NCBI GenBank assembly: GCA_008933995.1
Contig: WARS01001600.1
Span: 2,007,001 to 2,071,000 of the forward strand
Length of the DNA stretch: 64,000 bases
DNA from: Datnioides undecimradiatus
Taxonomy: Eukaryota; Chordata; Actinopteri; Lobotiformes; Datnioididae
Direction: 5' to 3'
Below are positions 48,288 through 58,900 of this stretch, in pieces. How positions within the stretch are numbered: the stretch's first letter is position 1; each line of letters opens with the position of its first letter. Made by a program: the position numbers and the translations under genes. The notes under the pieces are model-generated. The model was not told where the DNA came from, ran no database searches, and saw only the letters and a program-made list of their open reading frames with translations.

Positions 48288-49019
48288 GTAAAAACAAATA
48301 TAGTTTTAACACTGTTGTCAACATGGTGCATGTGACTGTGTAACAGCTGTAGACTGAAACATCCCTTATTATCTGCCTCAATCGACCACAGACGGATGAA
48401 TAAAACAACAGGAGAACAAAACAGAGGGGAAAATGTTTCTTTGTGTCCGATGTGTGTTTCAACACGGCCTGAATCACAGACTGTCATTTATTGTAATATA
48501 GAGAATAAAAGAACAAATGAATGAGATTCATTTCCTCTAGTCCCGGCGAGTTGATGAACCGCTCTGTCAGCGTTACAGTGTAAAACACAATGCAACTGAC
48601 AACATATGTTTCTTGACTAATACTCAAGCAAACAGCAACAATCAGCAAAAATGACTCAAATGCTAAAAGGTAGAGAGACTGAAAGACGAATGGAGACAGA
48701 GAAGAGTCACTCATGTCTCTTCTCCTCTCCTTACAGAAGAAAACTCTATTTTATTCTTTTTTTTCCCCATTGTTCTGAGAATATTCTGAAAAATATTCAG
48801 CTGAATGATTTCATCTGTGTAGATAAGATTATTTGTGTTTTTTCAGACAAGATGCTCATTAAGATTATTTTATATAATGAAATTACCTTCTATACTCACA
48901 GTTACATTATTTGCAAGCACTTTTACAAAAACAGCAACATGCCCAGCTATACTAATGTATAGTTTAGTATAGTAGTATAATAGTATTACTGATTATGGAA
49001 TAACAGCCATCCATGAGGT
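48288..49019. other. Convergent 3' spacer between ENDOD1-like and tcaf
   Basis: AT-rich, without exons. It includes the probable tcaf 3' UTR; a minus-strand AATAAA lies at 48750-48755, about 265 bases past the tcaf stop. Confidence 0.5.
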
Positions 49020-52000
49020 TCAGTCGTACTGGACCATGGGGTGGTCCGTCCAGGGAGGCAGGCTGGACAGTTTCTCTTCAGTGGCTGTTTGGATGGGCCA
49101 GCCCCAGGCCTTAAAGAAGCCGGCCAGGTTCATCCCCACAGTCTGGGAGAAAGTCTCAGCATACAGGTTCATCTTTCCTGGGTTGTCATTGGGGAAGTTG
49201 CTCATCTTGTGGTAGGCAGCAAACACCTTCTTAAAGGCGTCCCAGCCAAACTTTTCCTGGAGCTGCATGGAGGGAGGCAGACGTGGAACATGGAGGGAGT
49301 AAATATCTGCTGTCCTTTGACTGAAGAAAAGTCAGCAGTTACGTCAAACAGGCACCTTGGCCATTTTGAAAGCTGTGGGGGCAGTCAACCCCCAACGCTG
49401 TCATTGGGAAACCTATGACAGACTGTGCTGTGACTGCCAGAGAAATGTAAGCAACTCTCTCACCTGCAGGTACGTCTCCAGGGCCACCCACACCTTCCAG
49501 TCGTCGAGTTTCCTGCCCCCCTGAACATACTGCTTTATAGACCTCCTCCTGTTTTCTGGAGTTATGTCTGGATGAGCCTGCATCAAAGACATTACACTCA
49601 TCATATTATAATGTCTACCATGCTGAATTAATCAGTGATCAGTGCGATCAAAGCAAAGATAGTCTACGTGATCTGTTGTCCAAAATAAAACTTCATGTAC
49701 TCCACCTGTGCCCTGTTGATCCCCAGCACCTCCTCGTGCACATACACTGACCACAGGTTGCATGTGGCCTCTGTGGTGTGTGGTCTGAACTCCCAGCAGC
49801 TTCTCTGCTGGTTGTGTCCCATTTCATGAATTTCTCCCCACAAGCCTTTGGTCCTGGCTTGACGTAGACTAACCAGCTCAGCTGCTATAGATGAATGCAT
49901 CATGATAGGGTAGCCCGAATGCATCCAACCTGGATGAAGAGATATAATGGAATGAGCGGCATTATTACATTTCCGTAGCTTTAGCAGTGCATTTACCAAA
50001 CAGGGTCTCTGCAGAGTCTGGTTCTGGTCTAAATCACAAGACGCATTATTACACGCAGCTAGTTCTGTGTAGAGCTGCACAGGTCAAATTGCACTTTGCA
50101 TTGATCAAAAAACATCGATCAAAATTTCACACTCGTGCAGCGTAGACAGCATGTGTATAGTGACAGCAAGCACTCACCATGAGAGATCTGCACATCTGCT
50201 ACAATGCGCTCTTTACGGGCAAACCTGTGTGGTTTAGCAGCCAGGTCTGCCACACCTTTCATGATGTCATTCCAAAGCGCCGCCACCTCATCAGGGCGCT
50301 CCACGCCCCGGACAACATCTGATGGTACAGTGAGGATGATGTTGTCAAACTCCAACTCTGCCCATGGTGAAGGAGCTGTGCGGAGCAGTGACCATTCAGC
50401 AGCTGTGGTCACACCTGAAGACAACAGAGGAACGTGTGATAGAGCAGAAAATTAAGTCCTAACACTGTAATCCGGCCATGGCTTCATGCAGATGTGCACT
50501 AGTGTCACTACAGAGTCCTGAGCGGAGCATGAGCAGACAGTGGCACGCACTCACCGCACTTGTAATAAGGGGCGAGCATAGCTATCTGCACTGTGATCTC
50601 CATCCCAGGCACCTGAGTGTTGGGTGGGGCCACCAGGTAGATGAGTCCCCCCCACAGGTTGCACACCTCGGTCTTCTCAGAGGTAACAGGAAAATGCTCA
50701 GTGACGCACGGTGCTCTCTTCAGCTCCTCAGTGTCCAGGTAGTCTGTTTGACAGCCTATCTGGATCTGAGCAGGATGGAGAACATGTGTCACAACCTGTT
50801 TGAAGGGTCCTCTTCACTGTAGTTTGACTTTGCACAGTCAGTGGACCCAAAGCAAGCAAAATGCATAAATAAACAGAGGCACGAGGACAGAGTGTGAGAT
50901 AAGAAAAGTAGAAACAGCTACATTCACAGATGCTGCTTGAGAGGAGATGTTTCAGTTTCACAACCGGAGGTGACCTCCTCATGTTCAAAGTTTTCTTCAT
51001 AAAATACACATTTTTAATCTCGTACTGACAATAAAGTACAGCAACAACTTCCCTTATTAAGCTTAAACTCTGAATACAATGACTGTGCAGTGTGACAGAG
51101 CTGATCACAATGTTGATATCTTAATTAAATGCTAAGTCTGACACAGATTACTCAAGTCAAAGCCTGTTCAGATGCAGAACACTGACTGAAACACGATGAC
51201 TTCAGTAGCTATCATTGTTATGTTTATGATTTTGTATTCTGTACCGCCCATCTCTTGTAGACGATCTTTGCTGGTACGATGATCTCCGTCCTCATGCCAG
51301 GAGAAAGGTACAGACCTGTGCTGATCCACTCATTGCCTCCTGACACACCGACAGAGCAGCAGACGTTACCACGACGTTAACAAATGGACAAACTGTAGAG
51401 GCACGCTACAGTATCTCACAGTGACTTTACATAATGGTTCACTGCAGTGTGATCTGACCTGCTGTGTTGACATCAATCTTGATCTTTCGGTTATAGACAA
51501 AAGGCATCATGGCATTATGCCTGATGAGGTAAGGCAGGAGGGCTTCACGATCTGGGGACACAGTGTACAACGCTGTTCCCAAACTGAGGAGAAGGTGGTC
51601 TTCAGGACTCTTCACCGGTGTCTCCTTACCCACCTTAAAGTAAAGCCAACATGAGTAATGATCATAAAACAGATCTCTGTGTCTCTATCGACTATGCAGT
51701 AATCTACCGTGTGTTCAGTATCAGCTTCCTCTAAAGGGTATCAAATATAGTGGTGATCAGATGAATTAGGGACAGAGGGACGTGTCAGGATCAAGGCCAT
51801 GCAGGGTGTAAGGTGGAGGAGCTGATGATTCAGGTGTTGACTTGAACATTTGGCACCAGTGTGACCTGGGAGGCTGAGTGCACCCTCGTTTGGTTTGTTG
51901 ATCTGACAATGAAGCTGCTCAACACCCTCACCATGACCCGTCTGAAACGATGGCGACAACGTCATGGATAAAGTTATAACATTACAGTCAGTCAGTGCCC

Positions 52001-54407
52001 ACCTGTGGCATTTTGGAGTGCTTCAGTATGTCGGTGAGGGTGGACAGCACCAGTGTGTAGGAGTAGTTGTCGTATGCCTTCATCTGCAGGAAGCTGGCAC
52101 ACTCCCTGCCCAGTCTTTTAAGGTTTTTCTTTGTGGTAAGTTTTTCGCCCTGGATGACATGACCAGCAAAGTGGCGCAGCAGAGAGCGGAAGTGCGGGAT
52201 GTCTGTCATTGCCTGGCTGGGTACAGGAGCCTTGTAGGAGCCCCGTTGGACTGTTGACTTCAACAAGCTCAAACCCATTTTGTTCAGGATTTGATTCCCT
52301 GAAACAAAACAAATCCAGACTTAATCGAAGAGTTCTGTACACTTTGTGGTTAGAGTCTCACCACCCAGATCTGATGAACCTGAGCCCCGATCCGATCTGA
52401 ACCCAATTCACTGAGAGTGAGGGAAAACACCAACTCAGCATCAACCACTCTCAGTTAAGTACCTGACTTGAAATATGATAACAGAGTTGCAATAATTAAC
52501 TTTTCTAGCCAAATAGATGGTAGACAGAACACAGCAATGATCATTTTCTAACCATTTAAAGTAAATTAAACCTTAAAAGTTTTTATACATTGTTGATTTA
52601 GACAGATGCAAATGTGTTATTTTCTATGGCAGTCATTTGGTTATATTTACATGCTTGTGCCTGATAAGAGTGCCCAGCATATCTCATCCCATTTTATCTT
52701 GCTGGCACACTGGCTAGTGGGTTCAGAGGTTGTGATTGCCAGAAAATTTTGCGGGATGTTATCGTACCTGAGAAATCAGTCATTGAGTTTTGTTGGAGGT
52801 GTGTCTGTGCCCAGTGCCAGGCATGTCCACCAATCAGCAGGCCCCCTCCCTTCGCCACAAAGTCCTGGATCTCCTCTATATGATCATCACTGTACGCTGT
52901 ACACACAAACACACTCAGGTCGTCCCTGAAGTGTGTCTTCTCACAACTTATCCCAGACTTCCTGAGGGGGTAGAGGCTCGGCACTACACCAACCACGCCC
53001 CCCCGGCCTTGGTCCAACCAGTCGATGGCACTGTCCCAAAATGAATCCCAGCTCTATATGAAACAAGTTACAAATCATTTAACGGGTTGCAGATAAAATA
53101 CTACATGTGGCCTGAAGATCTGACAAAATATATGGTGTGACACACTGAACGTTAACCAAACAATACACAAACCACCTGCGCAAATGGTCACAAAGACCAA
53201 TTTATGTCTTTAAATAATTTATAAGACAATTCATTCATTTAGACCGCACCTTGCTTTTCAGGAGATATTCGTGTGTCACCACAATGACCCGCCCCTGCCC
53301 GTAGTAGGCTCCTGCCAGGAAAACCTTTCCATCCACAGTGGTACCAATAGGGAAGGCTAGCGGGCCGTGCACCAGAACCTCAGAAGCTACTAGATCACCG
53401 CCCAGGTCAAACTCCGAAATGTTCTTGAGCAACAACTCCAGGTCATCCTGCCATCCAAAGTTCTTTCCAACACTGTGTTAGCAGGAAGAGAGGGGAGAGG
53501 TGAGAAGACATCCGTCATCAGGCTCAGCATTTGTGCTTTTAAATTAGACTATTTATTTATTTATTCTTGGTTTTGTACTATTTTTGAATGCACGTCAATG
53601 TAAGAACCTATTAAAGTTGTGTGTGTGATGGATAAATGCTGTGAATTAACACGGTACAACCTGCTTTTTGTGTATTGATGACGGTTGCAGGTCACACATC
53701 TGGAGCAGTTTCTAGATTAAACAAAAATCCACTAGTTGCAAATGAAACATATCCACTTACTCTAAAGTCATCCAGGAGGACGGGATCTGGGGGTAGACAG
53801 GCAGGATTTCGACCATCCCATAATGGTCAGAGAAGTAAATCCCTGCCACCCCGGACACTTTGTTGCCTTCAAACTGAAGCAGCGTGTTCTCCTTGGGGTG
53901 ATGTGCAGCCCAGTTCCACGCCTGCCCCCCTATCAGCACTCCTCCTCCAGCTTTCAGAAACGCCACCAGCTCCTTGTGGTCTGCCCCCACGCTGTAGGCA
54001 TCGGTCACATACACACCGACCCCCAGACTGTTACTGAAGCCCCCGACGACTTGAGCATGGAGGCTGGATTTGCTGAGGTTATCAGCGACTGCCGCAACGT
54101 TCCTGTGGACCCCCACAGACATGTTGTCAGATCCATCTCCTCTCAGCCAGGTCAGAGCGTTCTCTACCAGAGCAGGAAAGGCTGTCAGGTAGCCCTCGTG
54201 ACCCAGGACAACAATCCTTCCACAGCCGTACAGAGACGCAGCCATCAGGACCTGGCCTTGGCTGTTCATCACTAAAGGAAAGGCATGGTCTCCAATCAGG
54301 ACCAGGTCACAGGGGACACAGGGGCCACGGAGATCCAGCTCAGTCAAGCCTCTCATCAGAGCCCTGTAGGCCCCTTCATGGGGGTTTTGTGTAGGCTGGT
54401 TGGACAT
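49020..54407 (-). CDS. tcaf: TRPM8 channel-associated factor (TCAF/FAM115) homologue with peptidase M60-like domain
   Basis: Minus-strand exons, 5' to 3': 54407-53761, 53472-53250, 53053-52768, 52298-52003, 51633-51459, 51339-51245, 50765-50555, 50414-50178, 49929-49706, 49577-49464, 49262-49020. All phases agree: 917 codons, 916 aa against about 921 for human TCAF1. The N-terminal half contains two related modules, each with [25 protein letters not shown] and GGGxLIGGxAWxWA. The C-terminal half is the M60-like domain, with [18 protein letters not shown], then HEMGHNQQ (758-763) and TTEATCNLW, ending in [10 protein letters not shown]. Mammalian TCAFs bind TRPM8 and control its surface level. 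Here the zinc HExxH motif is complete, so peptidase activity is possible. The start ATG at 54407 opens [14 protein letters not shown]. No signal peptide is seen. Confidence 0.93.
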
Positions 54408-54508
54408 GGTGAGAGGGATCAGTGCTCTGAAGGTTGAGAGATGTGTGCAGTCGGGCGCTGATGCTAGTGAATGAGATGATGATGAGTAAGATGAGTCAAG
54501 TGGTCGTC
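54408..54508 (-). other. tcaf: 5' UTR part of tcaf exon 2
   Basis: CCCCACAG at 54509-54516 (minus) is a good acceptor just upstream of the coding start. A candidate non-coding first exon ends at 55531 in TGCATG|GTAAAG. Confidence 0.45.
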
Positions 54509-55530
54509 CTGTGGGGAAAACAGTGGGAGAATAATGTGAGAGGTTAACGTGTTGCATTTAAACAACAATCAAATTACAGCAACAGTGTGGACCAGCTGCT
54601 CTCCACCTGCTCCACCCAGATACAAACATGTCAGCAGGTTTACTGTCACAGCTTCCTGAAAGCACAAGCTGCTGTTGCTGCACGTTTCTTTCAGACTTTC
54701 TGTTAATATGATTTATGCACATGTGTGTTATTAACTTATTGGTTATACTTATTGGTTTGTTTATTTAACTTATTAACTTATGGCTGCTTTTTGCAGAGGT
54801 CTCAGAGAATCTGTTTGCATTCTGTGTATTTTACTCTGCTCTGAGGTGTTTAATGTGGTGGCTCTGTGTGTCTGTGCATGGCTGTAGGAAACATGATCAT
54901 AAGATCAGTCATAATGATGAGCAGAGGAGTGGCTCCATGGTGTCTGTTTAAATCACTTTGTAGGAGTATGATCTGCTGACATGACAGAAACAATAGGTCA
55001 AATGACACATACTTGTGTTTCTGTTAGTGGCTGTCTGTACACTGTAGAGCTGAAATCTGTTTAGTGTTGGACTGCTGCTCTGGAACAGATTCATATACTT
55101 TATAACTGTACACCTGGTGTCAATTAACATATTGTAACATCATAAATAATGAATCAACCTTCTTCACTGATCCTCACAATATACACCAGCCCAGAGCATA
55201 AATATCATTCATTACTCAACATTCAACATGTCTAATTAGTGTGATAATAGAGAGAGAGAGAGAGAAGACAAACGGGTTCAAACTGGTCAGTACAGTGAGC
55301 TTGTCTCATCTCACTCTCATGTTTTTATCTTTGGCTCTTGTCTGTCCCTCTCTCTGTCTGTCTCTCTGTCTGTCTGACTGTCTCATTCTCTTTCTGGGTG
55401 GAGTAGCTACTAAGTGTCTCACTCTCTCACTACCTGCGCCACGTCAGAAACTCCTTTAACTTAAATGTCTATGAACGTGTGTTGTCTGTGTTATAATGAA
55501 AGACCGAATAAGTGAACTGAGCTACTTTAC
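54509..55530 (-). other. tcaf: tcaf leader intron (inferred)
   Basis: AT-rich sequence without exons, between the candidate donor at 55530 and the acceptor at 54509. It contains a short (GA)n at 55249-55264 and a CTGT-rich patch near 55350. Confidence 0.4.
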
Positions 55531-55933
55531 CATGCAGACTTTTCCTTCAGAGGAGTGTAAAGCGTCATATGAAAACCCGGAAAAAGGAAATTCCCCGGCG
55601 GAACCTTCAAGAGGAACATGTTTCCAGACGGACGGGTACTTCTGACGGACTGACGGAGTTCCCTGCAAAACAAAGACTCTTACACTTAACTTCCACAGCG
55701 AGCGGAGACCCAGATAAGTTGTGTTGAAGGTGTTGATGGGGCATCCCTCAGAAACACGCAGCTCCCGCCGACAAGTGACGCTTTAACGTCAGCGTTTGGG
55801 TCCAAAGTGTGACGAGACGAGTCCTCAAATCAGCAACACAGCAGCAGTCAGTCAGAGAAGCAGTCAGTGAACCAGTCCGTGCTGCATGCTGTCAGTGAAC
55901 CAGTCAGTCAGAGAACCAGTCAGTCTCAGCCAC
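55531..55933. promoter_or_regulatory. Shared upstream region of tcaf (-) and pnkp (+)
   Basis: The two genes are head-to-head, with coding starts 1.5 kb apart. The CpG-richer stretch from 55550 to 55860 lies between the putative tcaf first exon and the pnkp start, so it may drive both. The pnkp leader at 55840-55920 is made of imperfect CAGTCAGTGAACCAGT-type repeats. Confidence 0.45.
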
Positions 55934-58900
55934 ATGTCCTGCTCTCTGATTAGCGCCTCCGGGGTCCGGGTCTCTCTGGAGAATGGCCGAGCCGTGATTC
56001 TGGGCCGAGGTCCGGACACCGGGGTCGCCGACAAGAAGTGCTCCAGGCACCAGGGTGAGGACGGGCTCCACACCGATGCTGCGTCGGTGCCAATTCACCA
56101 CGAGACCCGTGTAGTTATTTGGCTCGTGCTCTGACATCTCACGCACACTCACACCAGTCACGTTTAGGATCAGTGCACACTCGTCACTTTAACACCTGTG
56201 GAGGCAGTGGTGTGTATTTATTGTAGTTATTGATTATCTGCGTTAGTCCGCTGGTCCACAAAGCACCAGACAGCTGTGAGAGCTGGACGCTGACACGCTG
56301 ACATTTACACAGCACCAATCAGACTCGGGGCAATCCAGAGTGTATGTACACTGCTTCCTTGTGCACGAGCGCCCAGGAAGTGACCAAAGTATAACCACCA
56401 ACGCTGCTGTGTTTCAGCTATAGATGAACATACATGTAGAAACGTGTGTGTGCTCCTTTAGTGAAAATGATGTTTGTGTTTCTTTCAGTGAAGGTGGTGG
56501 CTTGCTATGCAGACCAGGATGTGGTTGTTACTCAGGTATGAAGACAAACACTCCGCCCAGCCCTGCCCAGCTCAGTAGGCCCGGTGCAGACACTCGCCTG
56601 CAGCAGAGAGCAGAGCTCGGCTGTGCACGCAGACCAGACGTTACCTGAGATTTGGGGGAATCGTGATGAGGAGATATAACATAGGTGTTGTCTTGTTTAA
56701 AAGGGCTGATTTTACAGTAAAGTGATGTGACTTAACGAACTTCTCAGACTCTGTAAGCTGTTCTGTCATTTGTCACATCACCCGGCCGTACCAGAGAGCG
56801 AGTTAGAGACTTGGTGCCACACACTGAAAACCTCACTTATGCTTTAATCCCTGATGACAAAGCAACGTCCCATAAACTGACTGCATGTGTATAACTGCTG
56901 CAGTTCAGTGTCCACAAGTGTCCTGTTTTCTTCCACAGCTGGGTCCAAATCCCAGTTCCCTGGACGGTGAGCAGCTGAGCCGGGGCCAGTCCGGCAAACT
57001 CGGCCATGGAGGGACGCTGTACCTGGTGAACCAGAAGCATCCGTTTACACTGCACTTCTCCCTGAGCTCAAACGGAGCGGCCTCCAGCGCTGCACAGAAG
57101 GGACTAAAAGTCACAGATAAGACGAAGGGCGGAGGGAACAGGAGAGAAAAGGAGGCGCAGTCGAGCCCGAACCCCAAACGCAGCATCAAGGATTTCTTCT
57201 CTACCTCTCCCATGAAGGTGCTGTGTTATCTCATGTGTTGTATTAATGTTACAGCAAAGATGATGTTCATCAAGAGAAGTTCACATTTTTATTTTTCTGC
57301 TCAGACGTCTAAAAGACAGCTGAGCCCAGCGAGGGAGCACCCTGAGGTGAAGCGCCAGCGAAGAGATGAGCAGGCCTCAGACACACGGATGCAGGAGGAG
57401 GAGGAGGAGAGACGGGCAGAGGAGAAGCTCAAGCAGCTGCAGCAGTTGGCAGAGAAGTCCATGACAGAGAGGAGCAACAGCACCCAGCCTTCATCTTCTT
57501 CATCAGCATCATCCTCATCGTCTTCAAAGGGCTGCCTGAAGAGCAGCTGGCAGCAGACGGGCAGCCTGCTGCTCTACACTGCAGCCGGGGTCAGAGGCAG
57601 CGACAAGGTGGGACCCGCTTTGTGTCATCTACAGCGCTGTGCGTTCAGAGATTACAGTGTTGTGGTTTGCAGCTTGATTTTACAACGTCATGTTTCAAAC
57701 AAAGTCACCTGGTTCAGTGTCGGATCATCTTTCACACGTCAACATGTTTCACTCTGATATTAGCACAACAACGCTGCACTGGGGTTTACTCATACCACCT
57801 TAAATGAATCCTGGGAAGTGGAGTTTGGTTTCTCTCATGAGCTCATGCAGAAAGTGTGGCGATGACTCAACACCTCCTCTGCTCCTCACCCCCTCCAGAT
57901 TGCAGGGTTCGACATAGACGGATGCATCATCACCACCAAGTCTGGGAAAGTCTTTCCCACGGCACCAGACGACTGGAAGTATGTCTGCACGCACTGGTTG
58001 GAGATAAGAGATGAGATAAATGGCTGTTGTCTCTGTTTTTCAGTTGCATGTAAAGATTATAGCTCAGATAGTCTCCTCGTGTTTGCTCACCAGGATCCTG
58101 TACGCTGAGATTCAGCCAAGACTGGCCAGCCTGCTCAAGAAGGGGTACAAGGTGGGAATCAGCACAGTGCAGCAGTCAATGCTGATATCTGGGGACGTTT
58201 ACAGGATCAAAGTCTGCGTCATGTTATTAAATGTGTTGCGCTCTGACAGTGTTTATCCCTGAGTCTGACTGTGCCTGTGCTCTGCTCCTGCAGGTGGTGT
58301 TCTTCACCAACCAGATGGGCATCGCCAAAGGCAAACTGAGACCAGAGGTCTTCAAGTCTAAAGTGGAGGACATCCTCACCACGCTGCAGCTCCCTGTGCA
58401 GGTCGGTCGTCCTGCAGGTTGACTCCCACCTCCCTCCCTACCATGGTACCAGAAGATGACATGTTTATATCCTCTGCTGGTGTGTCTCAGGTGTTTGTAG
58501 CCACTGGTCCAGGTATCTACAGGAAGCCAGTGATGGGAATGTGGAATCACTTGTGTGAGAAGGTAACAGGGCGCACACCCATATTCATATAAGACCCACA
58601 GTCCACATACAGCATTTGCATCGAGAGCGATGGTCAGTGATGTGTTTGCATGTTGTTTCCTCCTCAGGCAAATGATGGCGTCACTGTTGACCAGGCGCAG
58701 AGTTTCTATGTAGGAGGTGAGTGAGGTTGGCTATGAGGTGGCGTTGCCATAGTGATAAGCAACCTGCACTTACAGGCGTTTGTGTGCTCTCAGTGATATG
58801 ACATGACCAAACAACTTGACACATCCCATAATCCTAATGTGCAACACAGGTAACGTCTGAGGAGACGTTCAGATCTCATCATTACTTTAATAACATTTGG

